Part shown: positions 11,215 through 22,508 of the stretch, one piece after another
How the letters are laid out: each line of letters begins with the position of its first letter
How positions within the stretch are numbered: the first letter of the stretch is position 1
Source of the DNA: Spisula solida
Lineage: Eukaryota; Mollusca; Bivalvia; Venerida; Mactridae
Assembly: GCA_947247005.1 (NCBI GenBank)
Contig: OX365948.1
Span: 53,117,401-53,181,400, forward strand
DNA length: 64,000 nucleotides
Direction of reading: 5' to 3'
The notes under the pieces: generated by a model
Told to the model about the DNA's origin: nothing
Database searches by the model: none
What the model saw: the letters and a program-made list of their open reading frames with translations, nothing else
Translations under genes and position numbers: made by a program

Positions 11215-13090
11215 GACTTTATTTTACGAGGAAACTCATTTGACAATTAAATTAAATGGCAATCTTCCATGAGATCGGGGTTAAGAGACAGAGACAGGAA
11301 CTGATAAGGAGAAGCAGCCGCCGTATATAACTGAAAAATTAGAGAGGTTGCGAAAGGCAACGCGAAACCGTTGTACGTCTACGTGAAGGCTATTTTTGGG
11401 TATTTCGTCATCCAGGTATGTGTAGTTCCTACAAGTAACCGAGGCTAGTGACAGACGAAAATATAATGTGTACTACATGTTGTATGTCACACAGGTATGC
11501 GTATGCACGGGAAACCAAATAATTCATCGCACGTGGTTGCATTGAGTTTATATAAACACTCATTATCGATTCACGAAGAAATCATGTTACAACTGCCATG
11601 TGATGTTACCCGCACACGTTGTGTTTCGCAAGCCAATTTTAATTGCAACGTGTACGTATACATGTACGGGTAGCTACACGTACACGTAGTCGTACACGTT
11701 TGCATCGCAACCTCTCTAATATTGTTGAGAAACGACGTTGAACCCGAATAAACTGAGAAGACGATCATTAAATTTATTCACCTGGTTTGAGATGATTCGT
11801 TTTTACTTTAATTGTTTGTATTGACAGCTTGTTCAACAAGTGGTTAATGGGTGACCGCTCAATATAATTCTACATGTCAAGGGTGACCCAAGTTGTATGC
11901 TTTTGACATTTGGAATGTAAACATTTATAGTAGCTCTATGCTTTTAACTGTTTAAGCGTTTTATAAACACAGATTTCACCAGTCACCATCACCACAAGGA
12001 TTATAAAAGATCATAACACATCGGACAGGGAAGGCAGCACTCTACAGGAACAACAGATCACGAAAGGAACAAAAAGAACCGTGTATAAATACCAGCTCCT
12101 ATTGATGCTCACGAAAGCGGTTAGGTAAAAATGACGAATAATGAGCCTTTGGTGACGTTTGTTTGGTCATTTTTAAGTTTGAAAATGATTATTGTTGGCG
12201 ATTTAAGAGCTTAAACTTTGATCTAACACTATGTTTAGCTTAAGTTTAGTTTTGGGTTCGACTGAGACAGTGGTAGTGTGTGAACATTCGGTTTTATTCC
12301 TACCTAACTCACAGGTAACTGTATCATTAATAAACAGTACCTAAAAAAATTCTTATACAAGGTGTATTTCCATGAATTGACTTAATGAATTGAGTTTAAA
12401 CAATGAATTATATCGTACGAAGGTAAATTTAAGCATGTTTTCGAATGCTTTCGATTCACAAATATGTTTTTGATCACCCACAGCTTTAAATAGATGATTA
12501 ATGCCGTAAATGCTTTAAATTATGAAAAAAAACCAAAATACACCCAGTGACTGTACGATCAATTCTTCGGGAAATACACCTTGTATAAGAATTCTAAATT
12601 TAACAAATTTAGGTACTGTTTATTAATGATACAGTTACCTGTGACCTAACTGGCCCATGACCACCGGCTTCGAGGGAACCATGTTTAGTAATTAATGTTG
12701 AAATACGCACTAGGAAACACGAAACACTAAATAATGACTAAGCCGCAATTTATAAGCACCAAATAAATACATACCATCATAGTCCTTTGGAATCACCACA
12801 GTGTCGTCATTTTCCGTAAACTTTCCGGTTGCATGATCGAGGACAACGTTACGTGCCAGTAGCTTCCGTACCGACCGGGAGTCAAACAGTAGTATAGGTT
12901 GTCCAAGATTCACTGGTAACGGCGAATCTTTCTTGACAAGTATAGCTTGTGGATTACACTTCACAATCTGTGGTAATGAAAACTGGTTCAACAATTCTTC
13001 CACAGTATAAGCCTGGTTGCTCCATTGCGCTCGTCGTTGCTGAGGTGCCGACGTCTCAGAAACCCGACTCGCGCTCCTCTTCGCCGACAT
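4564..13090 (-). CDS. CABIT-domain protein, short paralogue (2 exons, 379 aa)
   Basis: Gene model: exon 1 13090-12775, exon 2 5387-4564, stop TAG at 4566-4564. The junction is GAT-G/GT, phase 1, with a GTATGT donor and a TTTGAACAG acceptor. The summed length is 1140 nt, an exact 380 codons. The ATG at 13090 is chosen because an in-frame TAA lies just upstream and the GTG further up is not a plausible eukaryotic start. The protein has the CABIT layout: an N-terminal W-S-N-Q-A-Y-T segment, LPQIVKC, a QPILLFDSRSVRKL strand pair, the VVIPKDYDG hinge, then a second half with VFVIDE, IPLSQTGEF and FPIIVRYIRGRF, ending soon after LKFKFKFAQRF. CABIT proteins (THEMIS, GAREM) are cytoplasmic adaptors in receptor-tyrosine-kinase or lymphocyte signalling and can bind GRB2. 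Here there is no long tail and no SAM domain, so the protein is little more than the CABIT module. The role in this animal is inference. Confidence 0.8.
5862..6192. mobile_element. Foldback element, copy 1
   Basis: Arms of about 75 bp: the left reads TGACGTGATCC, then TATTTATAACCCCGTTTGTA; the right is its imperfect reverse complement around 6110-6190 (ACATACAAACGGGGGTATAA). A second copy in the opposite orientation is at 21880-22170. Confidence 0.8.
6830..7170 (+). mobile_element. tRNA-derived SINE
   Basis: A tRNA-like head with box A TGGTCGAGTGGG (6837) and box B GGTTTGATTCC (6895-6905), followed by a non-tRNA body with CATCGGGCACGTTAAAGAAC. The head is not a foldable tRNA with a clear anticodon stem, so it is not called as a tRNA gene. 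The right boundary is uncertain. Confidence 0.7.
8575..9053. mobile_element. Short TIR element, TA duplication (479 bp)
   Basis: Perfect 18-bp TIRs GGTAACAAACCACCAAAT and the reverse complement, flanked by TA at 8573-8574 and 9054-9055. No coding frame. Consistent with a non-autonomous mariner-type element. Confidence 0.85.
9140..9225. repeat. Small direct repeats
   Basis: GAACAGTTTACGGYATTACG occurs twice (near 9158 and 9186) with a third diverged unit GAACAATTCGCTGTAAT. Confidence 0.6.
10331..10410. repeat. Hairpin with 24-bp arms
   Basis: ATTCGTGGTTTTCGTAAAAA at the left pairs with the reverse complement of TTTTCACGAAAACCACGAAT at the right, across a loop of about 30 bp. Confidence 0.8.
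10998..11213 (+). mobile_element. tRNA-derived SINE with (AAT)n tail
   Basis: Box A TGGTCCAGTGATTAG (11009), box B GGTTCGATTCA (11052-11062), then a short body and an (AAT)n tail at 11167-11213. A simple-repeat tail is typical of SINEs. The tRNA head is degenerate. Confidence 0.8.
12310..12643. mobile_element. hAT-like MITE, 8-bp duplication (334 bp)
   Basis: TIR begins CACAGGTAACTGTATCATTA and is perfect for about 34 bp, with further imperfect pairing to about 70 bp. Flanked by the 8-bp direct repeat ACCTAACT at 12302-12309 and 12644-12651. An 8-bp duplication is characteristic of hAT transposases. It sits 130 bp inside intron 1 of the short CABIT gene, next to the exon 1 donor. Confidence 0.88.
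12775..13090 (-). CDS. Exon 1 of short CABIT gene
   Basis: This exon carries the first 105 codons plus one base. It corresponds to exons 1 and 2 of the larger CABIT gene at 29-27 kb joined into one, with no intron in front of the QPILLFD strand. The donor is ATGATG/GTATGT at 12775/12774. Confidence 0.85.
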
Positions 13091-14032
13091 TTTGCGGGAT
13101 GTCCGTGACACAACTTGTTAAGCCACTGAGTGTTAACAATGGTTAAATATTTATTATGAAAACTTTCACTTTCCCATCCGGTATGAATCGATATACGCTT
13201 CCACCGTTTATTAAAGCACTACGCGATCTGCCAATATCCCAGGTCACCGAATTAAATCAGTTTGCCGACTCAAATTATGAAAGCTATATTTGCAATACCA
13301 ATGATTCCGCAAATATGACTAAAAATCTCTACACAGATTCTTGTAGCTACAATGTCCTCAGAATAGAGTAATGGTGTCCTGTCCTTAGAGTAGAGAATAT
13401 TGATTATGTGCCTAACAAACTGATAAAAGCGGGTAGATGTATGGTTAAAGCGTATACTAATGAAAAGAATATCGTTAATTATACGCTTCAGGTAGCACGA
13501 ATCTCCCCGCAATGTCTAGGTAAATATGGGCTTTAATGCTTACCGCACAAAATCTATCCACTGTGCAAATAAGTCCAATCCAAGCATGACCGAATTTTTA
13601 TTTGTAATGAATATTTAAAAAGATTGACACCTACGCGCGGTATTCTAAGTTCTGACGTACAAAGCAACTGCTTAAGTTTTTAAGTCATATGAAAACATGT
13701 CCTATATTATAAGAATCCAGCTTAAGTTACGCTTGCTTAAAAATACCTTAACCCCGATCGCGGTAAATTGCTTAAATAATTTCGCTTTAAAGGAGTGTGT
13801 GTACAAATTAAGATATAGAAATTTGGTAAATCGTCACACTTTATAAATATCAATGCGATCTATATAATTATTTGTAATATATATCAGTGACCTACATAGG
13901 TATGTTCTGAAACTATTGTTATTAAACAGACTTATAAAATACCTACCTTAAGTCAGTAACATGCATACTTTAAAATCTTGTTTACGTAGCAGGTATAACA
14001 TTCTGGTTCAAATAATATACTAAGTTACAGTA

Positions 14033-14144
14033 CGGCCAGGGTATGGTCAGGGTACGGCCAGGGTATGGTCAGGGTACGGTCAGGGTATGGTCAGGGTATG
14101 GTCAGGGTACGGTCAGGGTATGGTCAGGGTACGACCAGGGTACG
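14033..14144. repeat. 12-bp minisatellite GGTCAGGGTAYG
   Basis: About nine tandem units alternating GGTATGGTCAGG and GGTACGGYCAGG. Confidence 0.92.
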
Positions 14145-14217
14145 CATTTTAATGAAAAAAACCCAAAGTATATTAGTAAAACCTTCAAATAAACCCCACA
14201 ATGGCACTACATGTATA

Positions 14218-14829
14218 TGAGCCAGTCTCCAGGAAAACCTGCTATAATGACATTATGTAATTACTAAATGTAACAAGGTTTTATAAAAGCTTTAAAATAA
14301 GAAAAAATAACATTTCTATAGATTCAAGTTTAAGTGATTTATCCATATAGTACTATATCTTAGCTTAAAAAATTCTTATGAATTATGTTGAAATCACTTA
14401 CTTCGTTGCTATGGTGACCCCTTTCAGAAAAGTACTCTGATTGAGAAAAGCGAGGAGTTAGTAGTTTAAAACAGTAGTAGTTTTTCTCTAAATGTGAACA
14501 TTTATAATTTGGATATATATTTTAAAACTTAAAACATCATTCTAAAACGTGATTTCAATTTGAACAATTTATATCAAGAATTGATCAAATGCTGTATTTA
14601 TAAAGAACTTGTTACATTGACGTCAAATAACGGTTGAAAGACGTTTGCGACGTCACACAAAAAGGCTCTGAAAAGGGCCTCTACAAAACAGCTGTAACTT
14701 CCTTAAAAATCAAGATACTAACAACAATTCTTTTGGATTTTGCTTCATTAAGATTACTCTTTTAAATAATAAAAAATCTCAAAATCAAATATTTTGTCAA
14801 AATAGCAGGTTTTCCTAGAGACTGGCTCA
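14218..14829. mobile_element. Short TIR element, TA duplication (612 bp)
   Basis: TIRs of about 27 bp (TGAGCCAGTCTCCAGGAAAA at the left; the right copy differs by one base) flanked by TA at 14216-14217 and 14830-14831. No coding frame. Confidence 0.82.
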
Positions 14830-15332
14830 TATGTTTAATGGGTTTAATGCCGTTTCAACAACATTTCAGTCACTTGTGGCTACTGCATCACCTAGCCAGT
14901 AATCCTGGGCTGTATTCTAACCGGCTCTAACATTCCCTTCCGCAATGAACAAGCAACTTCTCAACATGTGGAGGAAAATCGACATTGATGTAAATTATTT
15001 CCAGGAAGGGTAGAATTGAACGAAATAATCGCACCTAAGTGCGTACCGATCCAATAATGATGCACATCATTGCGAAGTACTATGAAACCGCCAAGTGCGT
15101 TCACACTTGTCACTGAATTTGAAAATGGATTTTATTACTTACGACCTTGAAATGTAAAAGATTCTACGATATGTTTGGTTTTCATAGGATATGGATCTTA
15201 TGGACGTACATTAAATAAATAATTGCTTGTTTCCCTCAATTTCCTTCGCTACAGGCCTTAGTTTGTATATCATTCCAAAACAGGGTGTACTTAAGTTTTC
15301 AATTTGGTCCAGTATATTTCATATTCGTTATT

Positions 15333-15395
15333 CTGTTCTGTTCTGTTCTTTTTTTTCTGTTCTGTTCTGTTCTGTTCTATTCTGTTCTGTTCTGC
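15333..15395. repeat. Pentanucleotide microsatellite (TTCTG)n
   Basis: Nearly pure TTCTG/TGTTC repeats with one T-rich interruption. Confidence 0.9.
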
Positions 15396-15420
15396 TGATT
15401 GTTCTAACGGTTGTGTTCAC

Positions 15421-15716
15421 CATAGGCGTTTGATTTCAACTCGCCCTAAATTAATGATATGTCAGAGTCAATGATCGACCCGGGTACTGAAGGGAGTAGA
15501 AGGTTGGGAAGCGGCCATGTTTAGCCGCAACGGATATAGCCGGTATCCAGTTTGTCTACAGTTGTCATAGCAAACCCGGATGCAAGTTCCTCTAATGTCA
15601 TATCCGTTGCGGCTAAACATGGCCGAATCCTAACCTTCTACCCCCTTCAGTAACCGGGTCGATCAATGACTAGGGCAAATAATTAATTTACGGCGAGTTG
15701 AAATCAAATGTCTATG
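15421..15716. mobile_element. Foldback MITE, 8-bp duplication (296 bp)
   Basis: Arms of about 120 bp with a short loop: left CATAGGCGTTTGATTTCAAC, right the reverse complement with two changes at the tip; the inner arm includes GTTTAGCCGCAACGGATA. Flanked by GTGTTCAC at 15413-15420 and 15717-15724. Confidence 0.88.
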
Positions 15717-18224
15717 GTGTTCACATTAACATTTGCATCGATTCGTTGAGGAACATTCTTGGAATAGTTGATGTGATTTACGACTTATATATACGACCGT
15801 GGACCCAGTTGTATAATCGGATCGTATTTGTCATTGCAAGAGCTTTTATCAATCATACTTATACATGAACAGATCCAGGAGGTCGACAATATCGCCAAGC
15901 CAACATTGATAACCTCTGGGATGGAGGAAAGTGCACACGGTAAAACCTGATGAACATCCCACCGAGTGTTGAATCATGCGCCAAGGAAAACACTGATGAC
16001 TGTATAAAGATTGTTTAAATAGTAAATTTCATTAGATTTAATGTAGTAGAAATCTCGAAATCAAGTATTGCAGGTAAAAAAAGGAGTGAAAAAGGAAGGA
16101 CCAAATGTGACATCATTGAGATATTACAAGAGGAACAAAACCTCTTAATTGAATACTATTCAAAACGCAAAATTCCATGCTCATTTTTAGAAAAATTCCT
16201 CAACCAAAATTAAATTAAAAATTTACCCAGCCAATTTATGCATGTCAACTAGAAAATGTCAACACCAACCAATGACTGCTATGTATTTCTTCATGTATGT
16301 GATACATAAATGTATTTGTTTATGTTGTAATTGTTGTAAATGAAAAATAAACGGGCTGGTATTGGTCATTTCCAAATAAAGAAATCTAACACTACTACTT
16401 ACCGATCATCAAAGTTTACCTCGGCGGGTTACTCATCACTCGGCGGGACGTTCATCCGTGTGAGTCTGATACAGTAAGCTTTAATGTCTCGATTGTTCTG
16501 ATACGCACACTTAATATTGTCCTATCAATCTTTTCTTGTTCAAGTCACTTTTTTAATTTAATAATATTGTGCATTTCGTGTTTTTTCTGCTTCCGTTGAG
16601 AGCTATCTTCACTGCCCGGTTTGTAATGATCTTTTTGAGAGTATTTACAAATGAGTTCGCAGTATCATTTGCACGCAACGAATGATATTATAGTGTCGAT
16701 GGATATGGCTATCACACCGTTCTACGGGGTACGAACGACATGTACATATTATACAATGTATAAAATAACTATTTTCACATTTAGACGATAACATTATAAA
16801 TGTAATTTTTTTACATTAATTATAAATTATATCTAAATTTTTCCACGTATTTAGCAAGTACGTTCAATGGTGCATTGATAAAAACCCATTACTTTGATAT
16901 ATACCCCCATATTTACACAGTGACTTTTAACAGGGTATCTCACACAAATTACCTTGTTAGTTTAGGTACATACATAATTCATGCTTCTAAACTTGAATGT
17001 ATGACCAAGTCGTGAAGTTTATACAATTCACTATAAGGAAAATTTCAATTACGAAACTCGTTGGAATTTGAATGAGCGGGTATTGTTAATGAGGAGAATG
17101 TAGAAACATAATTATGGTACGAACAAATTGACCTGGTCCGTTGTATAGTATGGTATGGACGGATGTCCATGGGCTGGGTACTGAAGGCAATTATACAATA
17201 CATGGGTTGGTTTCCCAAGAAAACTGAGCGCTTAATAGCGCTTTTCCAAGGGAGGTCGCGCTATTCCAGGGGAGGTCAATCCGCGACTTATGGGTTTTAT
17301 TGAACGGAAGGTGTCCCCGATATGTTTTAGTAAGGCAACGGCTCGAGATTTTCATGTTGATACTACTGGACACGACTGTGTGTTTATGCATCACTCTTTT
17401 CATTCTACGTATCACCGGAACTTTGGGAAATTGGTTGTTTGTCAGAGTAGCATCTGATATCACAATGAACCAGTGAACTAAAATCAATGTGTCTGAATCA
17501 ATGTATGCACTATCTAAGCATCTAACGGACATTCTGAGTACATGAACCTCTCTCAGATCACTTTGTACTGTTTTTAAAATGCCACAAGAATTATCGCGAT
17601 CACATCAAATGTTCTCAAACGACATGCCCTATTTGCAATATACGACGAACTTCAGGCCTCAGACAAATACACAATCTCACATTTAATTTTTGACACTGTC
17701 TGGTATGCCTATATTCTGTACCAGGCGACTGCGCATTTTGAAATGATATTGAAATATTTTGAATAGATTTTTTATGAATATGTAGATCTACATTAATAAT
17801 GGGAGTGTCCGTTGTGCAGAATAATGCATTCTAACTGCAGTATATGGCTGTCATTATCTAGCGTTTTGTGTCGTACATTCTTTTGATAAATCATTCTGTC
17901 TTATTTTGCTATTGAATATCTTGTTATAAATATTTACCCATAACAAAGTTATAATGTTATCATTTGTGTAAATGTGTGCATGGTGTCAGGCGTGGATGAT
18001 TGACATGATACTAGTAAACGGATAAATGTCGATAAGCATCTGTTCCCAATCAGAGTCATTCATATGACAACGTTACTATCAATATTTTCAGAAGCATTTT
18101 GTAAAGGGCTACACTACGAATTAATCTCAAAGAAAACTGTTTAGTTGATAAACTTAAGTAAATTTTTAAGATATTTTAGAAAATTGAGAAGTTTGAGAAG
18201 ATGCTTTGTGAATATTACCCTGTG

Positions 18225-18412
18225 TTCCGTTTTATAAAAGCACTTACGAAAATATTAAATTTAAGTTCAAATTAAAAAAAATGAATATTTTTAAATAACA
18301 AAACATTTTGAACAGCTATCGTGTTTGTAGGAACAATTTGATGTATTTAACTATTTGTAGATATTTTTGGGTGTAAGTTTAAGATTTGGCAAGTGCTTTT
18401 ATAAAACAGTAC
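18225..18412. mobile_element. Small inverted-repeat element
   Basis: GTTTTATAAAAGCACTT near 18230 and its exact reverse complement near 18389. A related, more diverged pair with GGTACTGTTTTATCAAAGC is at 42720-42830. Confidence 0.6.
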
Positions 18413-19394
18413 ACAATTTACAGTGACTGTATCATAAGTTTGTAATGTTGTTACACAATAAGCATAAAATAGCGGACCTATTTCATCATGAGCCCTTTAT
18501 AGAATATGATCAAGCTATATTTACAATGATTGCTCACCCCGCCAAGCATTGGACCTCTCATATACTACTGACGAATATTTTGGTGACTTATTCGTCCTTT
18601 TAATCTGGGAGAAGTAGTTCGTTTCGAATATAAATATAATGCACGGCTGAATTGTACAGTATCATTTATTCATTTTTGTCTTATCAAAAATAGTAGTTTT
18701 GATTTTTGAACAAGATTGTTTAAAACCTGTTCATAGGAACGCATATAGCAGTTTTGAACACCCTTCGATTCCTCCAAGATCAAATGCAAAAATAGCACAA
18801 AGTGAGTATTTCATGCGGATTGCATTGCAATAGTTCATTTATTTAGCCATGTTACTATTACAAAGCACCTTTGAACGTACCCTAATTGGCTGCAATGACA
18901 AAGGTAATTTTAAACATTTAATCCTGTAAATACAAAGATTTTCCGAATGGCATTCATTTCATTAAAAAGTACAAACATATAATAAAAATATAACCACCAA
19001 ACACGAATTACATTTATAATAATATCTATTCATCAACAACGTTTCGCCTAGATGACTTCTTCGGGTAAATGAAATAAACACAAAACAAAAATAACTATTT
19101 TTTTACCAAAAAGTACAATGAATATGCAACTTTTCACATTGGTAAGTCTGCATAATATCTGCATATGCGTAACGTATTTATTTGTGCCCCTATAATTGAA
19201 TTATTGCTATTCTAACCTGCTATAAATCATTTATCATAAAAGTCAAAGTTGAATTGTCTTTGAACAATGCATTGTAGTGTCACAATAGCATTGATATGTA
19301 AAAATAAACAGGGTAAAGTTCCACGCATACCTTGGCTTGATTAATTTTACCTCTTTTAATTACATAGCATATAATGTAATTATACCCCCCGCAA

Positions 19395-19900
19395 AGAGTT
19401 GTAAGGGGGTATACTGGATTAAGCTTGTCTGTCCGTCTGTCTGTCTGTCCGTAGAGCAGCTACTTCTTTTCTTTATGCACATCTACATGTTGAGGGTTTT
19501 CATCTGTTAAAGTTTGAAGAAAATGCTGCAAAAACTGTAGGAGAAGTTGCGTCCACAAGAACTATTCACTATATACACTATATATTGTATAGTGCATAAA
19601 AGTACAAAGGGCCATAAGTCTGTCAAAATTCGTCGCAGCGCAAATTTTATCCTTTATATACATCTACATGTTGAGGTTGTTCATCTGTTAAAGTTTGAAG
19701 GAAATGTTGCAAAAACTGTAGGAGAAGTTGCGTCCACAAGAACTGTTCACTATATATTGTATCGTCCATGAAAGTACAAAGGGCCATAATTCTGTCAAAA
19801 ATCGTCGTATCGTAAATTCTTTCCTTTATGCACATCTACATGTTGAGGTTGTTCATCTGTTAAAGTTTGAAGGAAATGCTGCAAAAACTGTAGGAGGAGA
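19395..19900. repeat. Tandem repeat, 172-181 bp unit
   Basis: Two full units and a partial one; the marker AGTTTGAAG is at 19511, 19692 and 19864. Units hold TACAAAGGGCCATAA and AGGAGAAGTTGCGTCCACAA. Preceded by a (TCTG/TCCG) tract. Short frames here are repeat by-products. Confidence 0.85.
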
Positions 19901-20035
19901 CGTCAGGATATTAACAACGTCACCATGACGTCGCGCTCTTTGTACCGCTTATGTCTGAAACCTATGCAGCGAACATCATCATTTTGAATGATAACGAGCG
20001 TTCTCTAAGGTTATGTGATAAATAGAATCCTACAT

Positions 20036-20161
20036 TCGTGCTTATTACATACGAGTTTTATTAAACTCGTCGACAAAAAGAATATGACACTCGGCAAAGC
20101 CTCGTGTCATATCATTTTGTCCACTCGTTTAATAAAATTCGTATGTAATGAGCACTCATGC
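20036..20161. mobile_element. Near-perfect 126-bp palindrome
   Basis: Arms of about 58 bp (CTTATTACATACGAGTTTTA left, TAAAATTCGTATGTAATGAG right) with a loop of a few bases. Probably a compact foldback MITE. Confidence 0.8.
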
Positions 20162-20261
20162 AAGATCCTTTATGTATCTAATTTGATAATATATGGTGAC
20201 TATCCAGTCACATTATTCTGAGTTTCTGACACTGGGTGAACTTGGCCAGCAGTTAACTGAA

Positions 20262-20373
20262 ACGTCAAGCAAGGGAGATATATTAGTAGTTTGGTATGTT
20301 GCAGCCTGAGATCGAACCCGACCACTCCAAGCGGACACTCTACCACTAGGTTATCGAGGTGGATTAGTGTGAA
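20262..20373 (-). mobile_element. tRNA-derived SINE fragment
   Basis: On the minus strand: box A ATAACCTAGTGGTAGAGTG and box B GGGTTCGATCTC about 35 bp later. A short body follows; the tail is not clear. Confidence 0.7.
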
Positions 20374-20703
20374 GAAATGCTTACTTATGCTTACTTCAGA
20401 GGCAGTTAAAGCTGCCGATAAAATCATAGAATCATATAGCACAGCTACATTTTGACATACGAACTTAAAAAGTATTGTGCAAAGGGAGAAAACCCTACTT
20501 AGAAACAGACACTCAATACACGATCATCTCCCTTACCTCGAGCAAGCGTGTTGCGAACTTGCGAGTGTCTCGCACAGCACAATTAATTATTGAACAATGA
20601 ATGGCGTAGATTCTGGCGATCTGACTAATTTATATATGCTAATATCTGCGCTACTATTCAATATTGTAGACATGTACAGTACGAGCTCGGTGTACATAAT
20701 ACC

Positions 20704-20786
20704 ACAGGCCTAAGAAATTATATCACAAAATACAGAGTTTTGAAATTCCCCATCATCCCGTCATTACTATAATTTCTTAGGCCTGT
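20704..20786. repeat. Short inverted repeat
   Basis: ACAGGCCTAAGAAATTAT and its exact reverse complement, 83 bp end to end. Confidence 0.75.
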
Positions 20787-21002
20787 GATAATACGTGTCT
20801 TTTTGCAAGTTTTGAGTCCTGCATCATCAAGGCTACTTCGTTTATAATGTCAAAAGACCTATGTACTGTCTCTCTTCGGTGCTGATTTGTGTGTTGTACT
20901 TCTGATGTGTGGTTGTCCTTGTGATTCGCTGAAGTCTGTTGGCTCTTACTCCGGTTATGTTTTACGATTCTGTTATTGTTATTTGACATACTATTTTGAC
21001 AG

Positions 21003-21128
21003 ATAAAGCTGACATTCTGTCATCAATTATAGGTCATTTGTTAAAAACATCCTAATTCTTTGTATTTAGTCTATTTACTGGATGATCGGGAAGAAAGTTT
21101 TTGGAGAGATAATGCACTTTAACTGGCA
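21003..21128. repeat. Dispersed repeat, copy 2
   Basis: Partner of 1138-1275. The minus-strand frame that is open in copy 1 is broken by stops here. Confidence 0.7.
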
Positions 21129-21879
21129 CTTCTAATCTGTGATTTTTATTTTTTTGCGTTTTGTGATCTTTTTTCTTGTTTGTGCGTCTATTTATGCATG
21201 TTTTGCTCTTCTGTTCCCTCCCTATCAAAATTATTACTAGTATCTTCTTTTTTCTATTTCTGAGTTGCGTTGGCTATGTTCATATGTGACACTGGAGAAG
21301 TTGTTTTCTGAAGACAGAGTTTGTACTGGTTGATAACTTATGATGATACACACTATGACTATATACTGGATAGGGCAACTGGCGACCGTTTATGAATATT
21401 GTTGATAATTGACGTAAAACTTGATAATCTGGAAAGTAATACAACTACGCACGTGTTATACTTCAGTGTAGTTATCTTTTTTTTTATTTTTTTATTTTTT
21501 ATTTTTTTTTGCTTTTATTTATCCTCGCCACCGGATAATCCATATGGGCGAGGCCCCCAGAAGAGGTTAGTCACTTTAGTGTTTGGGGGATAGTGCATGA
21601 TACAGAAGATGCTCCAGTTCCAGAAGCATCCCTGGTTCTTTTACGTGCCGATGTAAAGCATCATACACGGGACCTCGCTTAACGTCTCGTCCGAAAGACT
21701 GTTAGTAAGTTTAGTTATGTTAGGTGGGAAACACTGAAAAGCATTTCTATTTTGACCGTCTGGAGTAGGGATAGTTATCATTCGCAATTACCTCCTTTTA
21801 TGGTAAATGCTTATTTCAAAATCATTAAAGTGTGCTATTCGTTGTGGGGTGTGCTGGTTTAAAGTATCCTTTTTCCATA

Positions 21880-22170
21880 CACGGATAATAATTTATATTC
21901 TGTGTCCGTTCCTTGTATAGCACAGATAATTTGACATAATCCTGACCTTTATGCATGACTATATTACATGTACAAGGTAATTGCAATGAATGTATAAATT
22001 TCCGCGAGCAAAACGTGCAGTATCGGTTCTTTAGATTTGTTTTGGTATTACACATCGAGCGTCTTCGTGATAGTCTCCGCTTATGAAAACATACAGCCGG
22101 GGTTACAAATATAGACTATATATCAGCTGTTCAATAATGCTAATTTAAAGGTCGAGAGTCGTGTCAAATT
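21880..22170. mobile_element. Foldback element, copy 2 (opposite orientation)
   Basis: Aligns in reverse with 5862-6192 along its length: TTCCGCGAGCAAAACGTGCA, then GGTATTACACATCGAGCGTC, then GAAAACATACAGCCGGGGTT. It sits just 3' of the GAREM-like gene's poly(A) signal. Confidence 0.75.
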
Positions 22171-22311
22171 CTCTGGACTATATATGTCTTTGAATTAACT
22201 GAGCATTGCAGTATTTATCAATTACCTACAGAAGATCCCGAATGTACTGACTGAATATTAAATTGTCCGGTACGATTCTCAACAATGAACCAACATAGAA
22301 ATAGTGCATGT

Positions 22312-22317
22312 TTTATT
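22312..22317 (-). terminator. Candidate poly(A) signal AATAAA of the GAREM-like gene
   Basis: TTTATT on the plus strand reads AATAAA on the minus strand, about 190 nt past the stop codon at 22509. It is the first such hexamer in the likely 3' UTR. Confidence 0.5.
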
Positions 22318-22508
22318 TTACAATTTAACAATCATACATGCATGTCCATTTCAAACTTAATTCCAATGGATTCATACAATTCATGTAATTAGATACATGT
22401 AACAAACATATAAAATATTATTTTAATAACAATGTAAATGTTTATGTGCACGGTGAAATTGCAAAACTCATCAGAAACAATTACGTACTAGTATGTTGAT
22501 TAAAACTT

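Larger units (their letters stand above)
5388..12774 (-). other. Intron 1 of the short CABIT gene
   Basis: 7.4 kb of AT-rich intron. Contains the foldback at 5862, SINEs at 6830 and 10998, short elements at 8575 and 12310, and a hairpin at 10331. No further CABIT-like exon was found. Confidence 0.75.
13091..22508. other. Intergenic region between the two CABIT genes
   Basis: 9.4 kb. Upstream of the short CABIT gene and downstream of the GAREM-like gene. Only repeats and transposable elements are recognised, each listed separately; the stretch 16000-18200 shows nothing I can name. Confidence 0.65.

Noticed and set aside
13091..13111. Upstream GTG start for the short CABIT gene
   Set aside because: GTG is not a normal eukaryotic start, and the ATG at 13090 follows it in the same frame.
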